From: Brachionus koreanus | Lineage: Eukaryota; Rotifera; Eurotatoria; Ploima; Brachionidae | NCBI GenBank assembly: GCA_016987375.1 | Contig: PJRA01000506.1 | Coordinates: 187,854-251,853, forward strand | Length of the DNA stretch: 64,000 nt | Reading direction: 5' to 3' | Part shown: piece by piece, positions 30,543 through 44,600 of the stretch | Numbering within the stretch: position 1 is the stretch's first letter | How the letters are laid out: every line of letters begins with the position of its first letter | Program-made: the position numbers and the translations under genes | The notes under the pieces: generated by a model | Told to the model about the DNA's origin: nothing | The model's database searches: none | Seen by the model: the letters and a program-made list of their open reading frames with translations, nothing else

Positions 30543-32688
30543 AGCGGCGGATAAATCGAAGATAATTTGGATTGCACCTAAATTATTTGGTCTTAATTCA
30601 AAAATATAATTAACTATTAATATAATAAAAATCGGTTGATCTATGTATAAAGAGAAAAATTAAGAGTTACCGTGGCGACTTAGAAAAGCTTTTCAAAAAC
30701 TAAATAATTATAAATTATTCGTTTAAAGAAAAATTTCCATGGCAACAGTCCATTACCGAATGTTGAAAGAAAAAAGTCTTAATTTTAATATTAGCTAATT
30801 TAACATTGTATAAAAACTTAAAACTAACATATAATGTGTGTAACAAGTTTACTTGTCAACAACTTTACAGAAAAATAAAACGAATTTTTCAATTTGCATA
30901 TTTTAATTAAATAGTTTTAAATATTAAAAATTTTTGAAGATAATTTATCAAAAAAACATTTTAAATAAATAATTTCAATAAAATCTTTGTATTATTTTGG
31001 TATTAATCTATTAATTTTATGTATAGATTTAAGAGAAAAATTATTTTAATATTTTATTTTAAAACAAGATAATAAAATTGTAGGTATTTTTAAATTAAAG
31101 AGCAATTAGTGTTCAAAAAGTGGACCGAGCAAAATCAGTTTGATAGTCAAATTTTTGATAAAAAAATTTTTGGAAAAAATTTTGATAAAAAGTAAATTCA
31201 TTTTTCTATTTTTAATTTAAAAAACAGATGCAAAAAAATTATATAATTCGAGAAGAAATTATGCTTTTAAAAATCCATAACTTAATTTTTTTTATTTACT
31301 TCAAAATTTTACTAAATAAATATAGGATTGATTTATTTATTTATTTGAATTAATCAATGTTTTTTTTAGAAATTTTCGTGACAGAACAAACTAAATTAAT
31401 TCGCGTTTGTTTTGGGAACGAAAATAGTTCCAAAATTCGTTTGACAAGAAAGCGAAATATTTTAATTAAAGCTTGTTTCGATTTGTTACATAATTGAAAA
31501 TTTCAACTTAATCCGAGCATAAACATTCAAACAAGAAATGTATGCCCAATTCGTAAGTATTTGAAATATTTCTTTAACGTTATCCTCAGGACAAAATATT
31601 AATATTAAAACTATTAGAAATTGTTTATTTTTCATGAAAATTATAGGATTTCTTTTCACCACAAAAGATTTAAGTGCACACAACTGCTATTTGTTTAAAT
31701 AAAATGGATTTTTTCCTATTTATTCCCAAATAAAAAAAAATCCTCACTTTAAAATATCATCAAAAATTTATTATCAATAATTGGAAAATTTTGAATAATT
31801 TTATTTATCAATGTTAGAAATAGAAATAAATTTTAAAATAAGTTGAATATTGATAGATCACTCAAAAATACAAAAAAAAAACGATAAGTGACGAGCAGAT
31901 TAAAAATAAATATTTTTGGCGTGGTCGAAAATTTTAAACTGATTTGTTCTCTCAATTTGTTTCATGTCACGAAAATGTCATTTGTGCCCAAAAGATATAT
32001 AAAGAATATTTTTTAATTTTTTATTTATCATTGCTTTAAATTGACGAGAAATCTTTGTTTTTCAATTTTTTAGGATGATTTAAATCTTCATTGATTAAGA
32101 TATATTGCATCGTAACTAAGAAAATTAGGCATTGAAAAGCTGGTGGACAAAAGCGTACTCAACTCAACCCTCAAGTGATAATAAATTAAAATTTTTGAAG
32201 TATGTTTTATTATTTTCTTATCTTACCAAAAAAAATTTATGGGTATTATCATTAAACTTACGAGTAGAATGCTATAATGAAATTTCTATTGTGATAAATT
32301 TTAGATAAATTTTCAAAAGTAAAAAATATTCTTAAAATATTTGCTTTCAATAAAATTTTACTGTCGTAGGATTAATCCTATTTTGATAAGATCGTGTTGA
32401 TTTTCATTAAATATCTTGTTAAGAATTTAAAACAAGTTAAAATTTGTTCTCATGCTTTGGCTTAATTTTTAATCCAAAAAAAAATTTTTCTATTTCTTAG
32501 TGGTGTAAAGACAGTTTTTTTGTTTATTTTAAGAATTTTTAATTGACGTATATGAATCGAATTTTAATTTGAAATTTTAAAATTTGATAAAAATTTTGAT
32601 TCAGAATTTTTGTTCTAAGATCAGAGACATAAGCGATTTTTACGCACGTAAAAACAACCAAAATTCATTCGAGGATAAAAATACAAAC
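30543..32688. other. Divergent spacer between DNALI1 and the PACT-domain gene
   Basis: 2.1 kb of A+T-rich DNA flanked by two divergent gene starts. No exon was recognised with confidence. A stop-free frame runs from 32584 into the PACT-gene start, and an acceptor-like TTCTAAG at about 32619 could mean that a 5' exon of that gene lies in this spacer. Confidence 0.45.
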
Positions 32689-35600
32689 ATGTCTTCCACT
32701 GAAGATTTAGACGAGCTTTCATATAATTCCCTCTCAAGTCACTCTACAGACGGCTATATTCACGAAACGCTCAAGCACGACTCAGAGATTGTTAAAAGTC
32801 ATTTGGAAGAGTCGATGCGGTACAAACCTCTGGTAGAAAATTTGGAATATAGTAAAAGAAATTATGACAATTTTAAAAGTATCATGAATAAATTAAATTA
32901 TATTTTTTTTATTGATTTATCTCTTGAATAAATAAAAGATGGTTTAGACAATAATGAACATTTTCAATTGTGTTCTCAAATAGAGGAAAGACTTAATCAA
33001 ATATCTGAATGCAAGATTGATCTATTAAAAGCAAAATATCAAGTAAATACACTAAAGAAATTGTTTATTTTTGCAGGTAAACTAAATTTTTTCTACTAGG
33101 ACGAGATAAATTTAAAAGTTTCGAGCATCAAGTTTGTAATGGAAAAGATGAATCGAGCCTCGATAAAATGGTCAAATGAAGAATACGAGAAGAAAATTAA
33201 CAAAATGAAGCAAGAACTTGATTTGAGCAAAAAAATAATGTCTGATTATGAGAATAAAATCAGAGATCTAACAAAAGAAGTGAGTTGTTGGCAAAATTTA
33301 AAGTTCACCTTCTAGCTTAACAGCGACATTTTTTTAGATTGAAGTAAACAATCAATATTTAGAAACGAAACCTTTACAGGAAGACACTCAATCCAAGTCT
33401 CAACACACATTCGAAATAAACAATCATTTTGATTATCTTAGAGATGAGATAAACGAAAAAGAGAAAATAATCGAGAATTTAAAAGCTAAAGAAGATATAT
33501 ATCTTGGAGAAATAACTCGTCTAAAAACTCAATTAAACGATTATTTGGAATTTAATACAAGCAAAGTGAACACAACTAATTTGGAAATGGAATCAGCATT
33601 GATTGACACAACCACTGATTCTGTTTATCGAGAGCCTAAAATTGTAGTGACCCAAATGAGAGATGATAGAGTTAATGGACTGATTATTGAACTAGAAGCT
33701 AAAAACAGAACAATTCAAAATTTAACTAATGAATTAAATAAACTAAAAGAAGAAATCGATGATATGAGCCATCCGTTGTTCTATGAGCTACAACATGAAA
33801 TGCAAAATCAATTTAATGAAGTTGGATTTATTTTACAAATTAATTTTTTTGTTAAAGCTTAAAATTAAATAATATTTTAAGGAATACGAAGAACTTAAAG
33901 TTTGTTATGAGAACAAACTAAGAGAAGAGCTAGAAAACTATAAAGTAGGTTTTTTTTTAGATTTTTTTTAATATTTAACATACTGGGAATTTATGATTTT
34001 CAAAGTTTAGAAATTTTGTTCTCTTATATTTGAATATGAAATAAGAGACTGCTATTTTTATGTTATATTTTATTTTATTTACTTATGACCTGATATTCTC
34101 TATTGAATTTTTATAATAAAATAAAAAAAAAGGGACTCTTTATTAAATTAAATTTAAAAGATTTAATAAATAAAAATTGTTATGATTATTAGAAATTTCT
34201 AAAGCATTTTAAAAATATTTTTTTTTCTTTTTATTTAAAAATGAAATTAGCTTATTAATCTTTAATATAAAATTCATTTTAATTATTGAAAAAAAAATAA
34301 AAAATTCTCAACACTCGTTTGCGGATTTAATAAAATTATTGAAATTGGCAATTTTTATTTTATTTCAAATTTTTTTTAAAAGTTACAAAAATTTAAGTAA
34401 AATTCGGAAAACGCAAGTGAATAAATTGATTAGTGAAAATTTTTCAGTTTTTTAAATAGGTAAAGTTCACAGAATTTACGTTAATTAAAGTGAAATTTCA
34501 TACAAAACTTTCAATACAAAAAGCAAAAAATCTTATAGCTTTTGTTCTTATAGTCATAAATTTTTTCTGCAGATGAAACAAATTGAAACAACAGTTGTTT
34601 CCCTTTGTTTCATCTTGCAGAACAAATTAAGGCTATTAAAGATTTTTAAAAAAAAAAGTTATAAGATTTTTTTCTTTTTGTATTGAAAGTTTTGTATGAA
34701 ATTTCATAATGTCCTTTTTATAAAATTCTTAAAAAGTAATACATCCAAGTAAAAATTTTACATTTGAATAGTTTTTTTACTTTTTTATTTGAAGAAAATA
34801 AGCATAAAAACACCATATTTACTCTAGTTCAAAGTATTATTTGGGGTCGGCCTATAGGCCATGCAAGCGGCTAAAATACGACCGGTCGATTAAAGAGACA
34901 CTTACCGTGACTGACCGGCCAAGCCCTGGTCAACTGATTTGTCGGCCGTTTTATGGCCCACCAACAAACGGCAAATATACAGACTGATCTTGTGGTTGCC
35001 GGCCATTTAAAGGTTTTCTAAAATTTGGTAATCCACCATACGGTCGGTCTGTCAATTGGTCGAAATTAAACAAACCGTATGCAGACCGGCCGTGCACTAA
35101 ACGTTTTTATAATTTTTTTTTCAATAAATTTTGTCAAATATTTAGAATAAGATAAGAAGAATATAAGAAGAAGATAACAAATTGAATTCTTTTTTGATTA
35201 AATTTAAGATTTCACTAAAATTTTAATGATTAAAATTAGTAAAATTTTACAAGTACGGAATTAAAAAGCCGGTTTTTTTAAAAAATGGTTTTCAAGTGGT
35301 CAGTCAATTCAATGGTTTAATGTTGGTTGTCGCCCAACATTAGTTCAAAAGGAAGCTAACAGTTAGATTTAGAAATCATTTAAAAATTTTTTGGAAGTTT
35401 AATAGTTAAATTTGATAAAAGCTTTAACTTATTTGATTTTTTTTGTTTAAATATTGTTAAATTTAGATTCCATATATGCTTTTTTCTACTATGAAATTAA
35501 TTTTTTTCTAAATTTTATTTGTCAAGAACGTTTTCATTTTTTTTAATTTTCTCATTTCTATTTATTTTGTCGGACTTTGTTTGCAATAAAGAATTTCTAT

Positions 35601-38600
35601 AAGGCAAACAAAGTTTTATTGTATATTTTTTCTTGAAATTTAAATTATTATTACTAATTTTTTTATTCATATTTTAAATTTTAAGACTGAAAATTATTCA
35701 CATAAAAAAAATGCTTGTTTTTGGCTCTAAATGCCTCAAACTAACCATCTTATGTTTAGATGATAAAAATTAACTAAGAATTTTTGTATTTTTTATTTTG
35801 AAAATCAAAAATAGGATTTTTTAAGGAAAATATTGAGTTCACAAAAAAGTTGTTAACTAAAAAAAACTAATATTTAGTAACTAATATTAACGTTTTTTTT
35901 TATTTTTTTATTGTGACGACTAGTCAATTAGTTATAAATGAGCTGATTCAAAAAATAAGCTCAAGGCTCAATAAAATGCAATTAATATAAATTTTTTACA
36001 AAAAATTTTTTAAGATTTGTTATGCGATGTTTAAATTATTTAAACAATAACAATAACCCAAGCGACTCTTGTTATAGTTATTTGACATATAAAAATGCTT
36101 ATTCGAAATTATTTTTGATTTTGTTTAATTTTTTGTTATTTGTTGATTTGAATGCTCATTAAAATATTTCTAAGATAATCTGATAAACGGTTTCTAAATT
36201 AAATATATTTTTTTAATTTTTATTGAATATTAAAATGATCATAAATTTTGTTTTTAATTTAATGTCTCTCAAACATATATTCGGTGATAATGGGTCTAAT
36301 AAATAGTTAACTTTCTAAACTTGGTGTAGATGCCGGAAAGTTAAATCTTAATTTGGCTTCTAATTATTATTTCTTTCATTAAAAAAAATGAATTAATAAG
36401 AGAAACTCTTTTGTCTAAAAAGCCAAATACAAATTCAGAATTTTATTGAGCATTTTTTTAATTCATTGTTTTAATTGTTCAAAGTGAAAATCTAGGAGCT
36501 CGAACTAATAAATAATTGCGGCTAAGATTTAGCTTGGCTCAAAGCTAAATATCAACATAAGCTAGGTGATTGAGAAGTGAAATCTAGAGTCTATCGATTA
36601 AAAATAATTGATAAATTCTCAAGTGTCTTTCTTTGCTTTGAGAGCTTAACTTTTAGTATGGTCAAGTAATTAATAAAAGAAATGCAAATTTTATCTAATT
36701 ATTTAAAAGCAATCGAGACGCACAATTTGAATAGGTATTGAAAGACCTAGCTAAGACTTTGAGGCTAATGTGTTTATTAGAAATATTATATACCCACATT
36801 TGTGTTTAGTCATTTTTACTCAAAGTCACAAATATACTATTAATCTTAAATTATTTTCTAGAATATAAACGAACAAAGAGTTCAAGAAATTGAGAGCCAA
36901 AATCAAGTGAGTCAGCTTTGATTTTTTATCCGTCTTTAACTGTAATTTATTCTTGCAGAAAACAATAGCCGAAATAGAAGCCAAGCATAAATTTGATTTA
37001 AAACAACTTGAAATTGATTTTGAACAGACGCTTACTAAAAATTTAATCAATTTAAAAAACGAAATACAAAAGACTCAAAAAGTATAAGAGATTTGATTAC
37101 TTTGGAAATTAAAACTTATTTTGATTCTTACATATCAAGGACAACAAAGACGTCGATATCAAATTTCTGTATTCAAATACGCAATCTATCAAAGAACTTA
37201 AAAATTTGGCATCAAAAACTGGCCTCGAGGTGAATATATTATTTCTAAATGAGAATATATTTACTTTTTATTCCTGCTAATGACCCCTTATTATATTGAG
37301 AAAAATTTCAATTAATTTAATTTAAAAAGAGGTAAAAATGTGATTTTCTACTTTCTACTCTAAGTTTTGGAATTCCATAGCATTAACACTAGAAAGCCCG
37401 ACTGGTTTTTCATTTCGTTTAAGATTTCAAATTAAGATAAATTAAACATTTTCTTTGAAAATTTATTCAATTTCTAAAAATTTACAATCAACATTTTTTG
37501 CTAAAAGAAGCCATTTTTTAAAATTTTATTTATAATTGATAAAATTCAAGTTTAAATTTTTCAAAAAGGGTCTTAAAACCACTCGGGTAATTTAAATAAT
37601 TTTCAAATCCAATTAAATCAAAATTTACAAACTAAGAACTAAGAAAATAAAATAAATAAAAAGTTATTTTCGTTCTCACTTAGATTAACTAATTTAAAAT
37701 ATCTAAATCAAAAGAATGTGATTTTAAGTTAATCTATTTTTAATCATCCACAATGTGTTTTTTTTATAATAAATAAATAAATACAATCTAAAAGCCTTAT
37801 TTAAGTTTTTATTTTTAAGAGAATGAAATTTAAAAAAAAAAACTTAATTTATATATCTTACAGGATACATTGCTTTATAATTTTTTTATCTAAAAATAAA
37901 TTTTTAAAAGTTTTGGAATATTGAATATTTTTTTTTGAATATTTTCTAATTAAATTTTGAATCAAACTTACAAAGTTATTTATTACAGTTTTTTTCGATA
38001 AAAATAATTATTCTAGAAAAATAATAAACTTAATTAAATGGTTCACAAAAACTAATTAGCTCAGTCTTGAGACTGAAATAGAACATTAGTTTACATTGAT
38101 GCGAATTATTGATTAATTATAATTCAAGCTCATTTTAAATTCAGGTAGAGATTAAGAATCGATTCATACAAATATAATGCCTAGTTGTTAGCCATGATTT
38201 GGTTGTAGTCAAGCAAATAATTCAATATAAATTAAGGGTCAAAAAAACATTCATAAAAAAAATTAAAAATTTTCATCAGCCCTAATGTTTTCATATTTTA
38301 ATTTAAACCTGTGAGACTTTAATCGGACACTAGTGGATTATTCCACTATTTGACGATTCTGAATGCAAGTTTACTTTTGTTATACACTTAAGCGACTTCT
38401 AAAGCTTTCAATTATAAAATTTATTTTTAATTTATCTTGAATGACCTGTTTTTTTTATGTTCACTAGGATTTGAATGAGAACGAATTGCTAACTGTTGTT
38501 TTAGACCGCGCTAATTCGACAAACCTATCTGCAACCAAATTTAATGCCAAAGAAAACAATACCACTAATAACAATTTATTGACTCAATCTTTAGAGCAGA

Positions 38601-41600
38601 TGCCTTTGAATTTAGAAACAAGCAATAACAATATTTCATTTACTGATGACGAAAAACCTGTTTCAAATTCTTATCACAAATTAATTCAAGTTGAAGCAAC
38701 ATCAAACGAATTTAAATCACTTAACGGGTACCAAACCCTATTCTCTAATAACTAATTAAATCTATTTTTAAATTTTAAGAAACCCAAACTTGATAGAACT
38801 TGATTTGGAAACAAATCACCCACTCGAATACCAGGATAAATTAAGACAGGTATATTTGAATTTTTCTATCACTTTTCAAAATAAGTTTATATCAATATTT
38901 GATAATCCTTATTTGATTGTTTACCATGTTTATTTTTAAAAGCCATTTAATATCAGAGTTAAAATAAACTTAAAATTTTTGTAGTAAATTGTATCAACTA
39001 GACCAAGCTTTATGTGATCAGTCATAGAATATGGTTTCTTTCTTACCATTCAAAAGAAGCTGACAATTATTGCATCTGACATATTTAAATCAAATCTTAA
39101 TTCTTTTTCTAAAAAAGAGTAAAAAATCTTTAATTTAGAATATAGACAAATTTTATGTCTTCTAGAACCAATTTCTAAAGCCGGATAAAGGCTAAAATGG
39201 TTTTAGGGTTAATATTAGATTTAAAAAAATGTCGAATTTGAAATAATTAAATCTTTAATTTTACAATTTAGTTGCATCATTGTTACATCAGAGGCTACTC
39301 TGATGCAAGAAAATATGCCAAGATATATTGAGATAGTTGGCAAGAATTCACTATTTTTATTAAATTATTGTTGTATTCATTTTGCATTGTTAAATTTTTT
39401 TGTATTATTTTTGTAATTGGAAATATTTTCAAAAAAATTAGGCGAATTCCTAAATAATTTCATTTTTACTTATCATTAAGATAAAATTTCAAGTTCAAAA
39501 ATTAAAAAGACTTTTTAAAACATCCTCCCAAATTTTTAAATTCTAAATTTAATTATTACACTTTGATAAAAATAGTGAAATTTAAAAAAAATTAAGTTAA
39601 ATTTTTTTATTCGAATAGAATTAGAATAATTAGCTCTCGTTAAAGAGCTCATGTCTGATGATATTTAATCCAATGAGAATTTAAAATTGAATTGTAAATG
39701 ATCGGTTAATCTACAAAAATTAATTGAAAGCGATAAGAATTAAGTTTTATTTTAAATTTATAATTTAAATTCATTCAAAATAGAAATAAATTAAAATGGT
39801 TAATATTGGACGTGTGAAAATAAATTTTTATTTAAATGAATTCAAAAATTAGTAGCACTTAACCTACGAAACTTTTGGGATTTAGTTTTTTAAAATCAAT
39901 TCATAAGCTCATAAATATACTAAGGCTTTTTTACATCTCAGTTTCGTTTAATATTATAATTTTGAATTTTTTTTCAAGCTTGAGATAAAAAACAAAAATC
40001 TACAGGGAACATTGGAAGCTTTGTATGCAAAAGACGATATATACATGGCCAGCTACCGCCGCGAAAACGAAGAACGCAATAATTACATAAAATTACTTCA
40101 ATCAGATATTCAACAAATAACAGATGAAAAGTATGTCCAAATATATGAATTCCATAATTTTAACAAAAATGAAATATTTTTTTTCAGGAACTCCCTAACA
40201 GCTAATAACCAAAATTTGCTCAGCCTTCTGTCTAGATCGATACTAATTAGTGTTTCTCTCGATGATCACATTGCCAAACGCTTGAGCAAAATAAGTCAAC
40301 ATCATAATGCTGATTTTAACAGTGGCACTAACTCGCCAAAGGATTCGAATCACTTATCAAGCACGGAATCAGGACTCCATAGGTCTTCAGGTTCGTCAGA
40401 AATTGGCAGCAATGAGGACATTTCTGAAGCGGCCTTGGACACTTCACAGCGAATTTACGAAACTCTTGCTAATAGCGACCTTACTGATGAAACACTCATT
40501 GGTGATTAAATTTTTGACTAGTTTTTGAAATTATTTTATTTTTTTTAAATGTTTAGATGCAAATCTTAAGGTGCAGGCTTCAATCGATAAAGTATTAAAT
40601 AAACTTGAAGAAACTAGCAAGCAATTAGCTGAGTCCCATTCACTTCAAATTCAATTGGCATACAAATTTGAAGAAAACCAAAAAACACTAGACGAATACA
40701 AAAATCGTTGTCAAAACTTAGAATCTGACTTAGATGAGCGATCAATTGAAATGCAGACAAAGTTCAATAATTTAGAAGGTTTAGTAAGTGCTTATGAATT
40801 AGAGATTCGTCAACAAAAGAATATAATTGCTAACTTGGAGCAAAATTTGGCTGATAGTAAACAAGAATTGGCAAATGCTAAACATGTAATTGAAAACGAA
40901 AAGAGTGAGTTATTCAATATGGAACTGATTCGCAAGGACTTGGAAGCTCAGCGATCTCTTTACATAAACAATTTGCAAGATAGTGATATTAAAGGTAAGT
41001 GCTTAGTAGTTTTATAGCAGTAGTAGTAGAATTTTTTTTTTAATTTATGAATGTTGTAGATTTAGCATTGCCTATTAACAATAGTAAATCACCAAATAAT
41101 GGTTAGTTTTTTCTTAGTATTAAACTATTAAATAAATAAAATAATTAATAGAGTTGATACGCACTAATTCATATTTGTTGGACGAAAAACATGAACTTGA
41201 GTACAAATTAAACAAAACCAAAGAATTGTCCCAACAGCAAATAAAAGACTTGGAAGAAACGGTAGAAAATTGTAATGAAAATACAAAAAATATCAAAGAT
41301 AATTATGAAGAGCAACTGGATGATTTAAAGAGACAAATAAGCGCAATGGATTCACAAATCAAATCAGACAAAGCTTTTATTGATGTAATTAGCTTAAATT
41401 TTTTAAATTAAGAAGAAAAATATTTTTTTTTCTAAAGCAACAAATGTCTGAGAGAGAACAAGAGCGTGAAGACTATGAGAATAAAATAAACGAACTTAAG
41501 CTTGCATTGAACAGAAAATCAACACAAGTGCTAGATGACGAGGATAGCAATCTTAAAGAGGTAGATTTATTTGAAATCTAAAACGGCTTATGAATTTTTT

Positions 41601-44600
41601 AATACTTAATTCATTTTTATAAATTAAGTATTCTAGGAATTTAGAGATAAAGGTAAAATTAAAGGTTTAGATATGCATAAAATTTATGTTTGCTTGCTTC
41701 TCTTGCTTTCATGTATTTTCTTTATGTGATAATGTTCAATTTAAAGCTTTTTTAACTTGTTTGAAAATTGATTCTTAACTCCTTAAATAACATCAATTAA
41801 CAAAACGTCTGAATTTTAATCAAAAATAATAAATTAAAATGAAAACATGAAAACATATTATGTCTTGTTGAATTATTGAATGAAATTTAACTATTATTAA
41901 TTTTTTCATTGATTTTTTTATTCTCTGATTAGGCTTTAACTTAAAATTTATAAAGGTACTTTTAAGATGAAAATGTGTTGAATTTTTAAGATATTAAAAT
42001 TAATTATAAATTATATTTAAAGGAAAAATTTCTGATTTATCTTACCCTACCAATATGCTTGTAAATGCTTTCAAGGTTGATTTTCACATGCCTAGAATCA
42101 AAGTGCTTAAGCAATTGTATTAGCGTGTTAATTTTTCTTTTGCTAAATTATTCTACGGTCAAGTTTAGTTTAACTAAACTGACTAAGCAGGAAGGCTAAC
42201 GTAATCCAGCTATTGTGGACTTTTCGTTTTTTTTGTTTCTACCGACATTGTACAGTCTGTTTTTGAACTGGTTGGTTGAACTTGCTGTTAAAACCGACGT
42301 TGGAAACACATTCCATTTGTTCACAACTCGGTTTGATAGAAAGCTTCATCTTGCTTCACATTTTGTTAACTGCGAGGATATGCGATGTTTTGTCCTCTTA
42401 CACCTCAACTTGGTCCTTCATTATTCACTGAGCTCATGAGTTTCGCACCGTAGTACCAATAGACATGATTGTAATTTTTGTGGATTCTATAGAATTGAAT
42501 AAGATCCATTTGATCATATATTATGTATATCTAATGACGCTAATCAATTTGCTGTCATCCGCAAACAACTTGCAAAAGTGACTTACTAGCTCTGGTAAAT
42601 CATTTATAAAGATCAGATATAGTAATAGACCAAGTACTGAACCCCACTTAGCACATCAATCCAATAGCAATCAGATTCATACTGACCAATTACTACTCTC
42701 TGTTTCCTATCTTTTAGAAAATTTTCGAGCCACGCCAAAAGCTTACCGGCAAATCCTTAGCTCTTTTAAACTTGATCTTTAGTAGCTTATGCGAAACACG
42801 ATCAAACGCCTTCGAGAAATCTAAAAATACTACACAGCACTGAATCCTCTATTCAAGGTCTCAGTAATAATATCTAAACTTTCTAGCAAGTTGCTTACAC
42901 AGGATTTACCACGCATAAATCCATGTTGATGAACAGAAAATAATTTATGTTCTGATAAATGCATTACCATTTCATCTCTTATTAGCTTCTCCATTTTTAT
43001 TAATAAAAAATCCAATCTAATATTATGGATTAACAAGAAAATATATTTTCATAATAATAGACTCAATATAAAATAGTTAGCGAAAATGTTATGCTTCAAA
43101 ATTAAACCAGAAGTGTCCAAAATTGAATAGAGAATCTATTAGATGCGTCACTATAGGTTTAAAAAATTTAAAATTAATAATTATCTTAAAATAAAATGAG
43201 TTAGGGTAACAGTTGATGTTTCATTTTTGCTAGAAACACTCTATGCATCAAACAATTAAATAAATTTCACTTAATGATAAAAAATTTAGTTAATAAGAAA
43301 TAATTCTAGAAGAATCACCCATTTAAAATTTTAAATCTAATTTATATTTTTTATTTCTTTAAAAATATTCTATTTCTTAAATTTACATTGTCTTTATATT
43401 TTTAAGTTATTTTTTTTAAATAACGACTCTGAATTTATGTTCTATGTTTTTTTGTGTAGCTTTGGCATGTATTTTTTTTTTATTTAAAAATTTTCCAGAA
43501 ACTAAATTTTTTCAAATTAAGAAAAAAGAACTTGAAGATTTGATTCAAGAAAAATTGGATCGTATCAACCAGCTTTCATTAGAAAATGAAAATCTTGAGA
43601 GACATGTTAACGAAAAAGACGACCAACTTGATAATCTTAATAATAAATTAAAGGAGGTAGAATTTAAATTGGAGAATTTGAATAAAAATAAAAATGAATA
43701 TGAATCAGTGAGTTATATCATTCAAAATGTTAATTCATTAAAATTAAAATGATTCCTTTAAGCAAAGCGATTTATTCAAAGAAGAAATTGATACGTTAAT
43801 GAAATCAAATAAGAATCAGTCTAATTTGATCAATGATCTGAGGGAAAAATTGGCAGATATTCAAGCAAAATATGATAATCAATTTGAAATGAACGAAAAT
43901 TGGTCTATTGAAAAAGAAGAATTGATCCAGCAAAAAAATGATATTCAAACTGAATTGTACAGCTATATGAGTCGAGTATCTGATTTACAAATTTATAAAG
44001 AAAATTTTGAACTGGAAGCAAAAAATAAAATAGAAAAATATGAAGAAACAATTTCAAATTTGAATGCTAATATTGATGACAAAGAAAATTTGATTGAAAA
44101 TCTTAAAGAGCAATTGAATGAGCTTAAAGAAGACTTTCAGAGTCGTCTTGATGCTGAAATAAAGCAATATGAATTTATAGAAGATAAAGAAAATAGCGAT
44201 TTAATCAAGTCTTACAAAGAACAAATCGAGTCATATAAATTGGAAATTGAAAGCATCAAGACAGAACTTGAGATGAAGAAAAGCTATGAAATTTCTCAAA
44301 GCTTACTTGATTCGAAAAATGAACAAATCGACGAACTAAATGAAAAAATCACGGAACTAAATTCTCAATTAGAAAACAGTCGACAATTAAATGATGAATT
44401 TAAAGTTAAAATTTCGGATGAAAATCAAAAATTTGAAAACGAAATTCAAAATTTAACTGAAAATTTTAAACTTGAAATAGAGAGACTAAATGAAAGTATT
44501 GAAACATTGAATTCAGAAATATGTAAATTAAATGCCCAAAATGAATCGCAAGTAATTGTTATAATTTTTTTTTTTTATTTTGAAATATGTTATTAATGCT

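Larger units (their letters stand above)
33945..36861. other. 2.9-kb intron of the PACT-domain gene
   Basis: The largest intron of the gene. It contains the second hairpin element (34491-34706) and the GC-rich island (34840-35110). Flanking exons join in phase 0, so small missed in-frame exons remain possible. Nothing else is recognised. Confidence 0.55.

Noticed and set aside
31486..31683. 65-codon minus-strand frame in the DNALI1/PACT spacer
   Set aside because: No conserved motif or neighbouring exons; treated as chance.
42215..42439. 74-aa plus-strand hydrophobic frame
   Set aside because: Antisense of the LINE C-terminal module.
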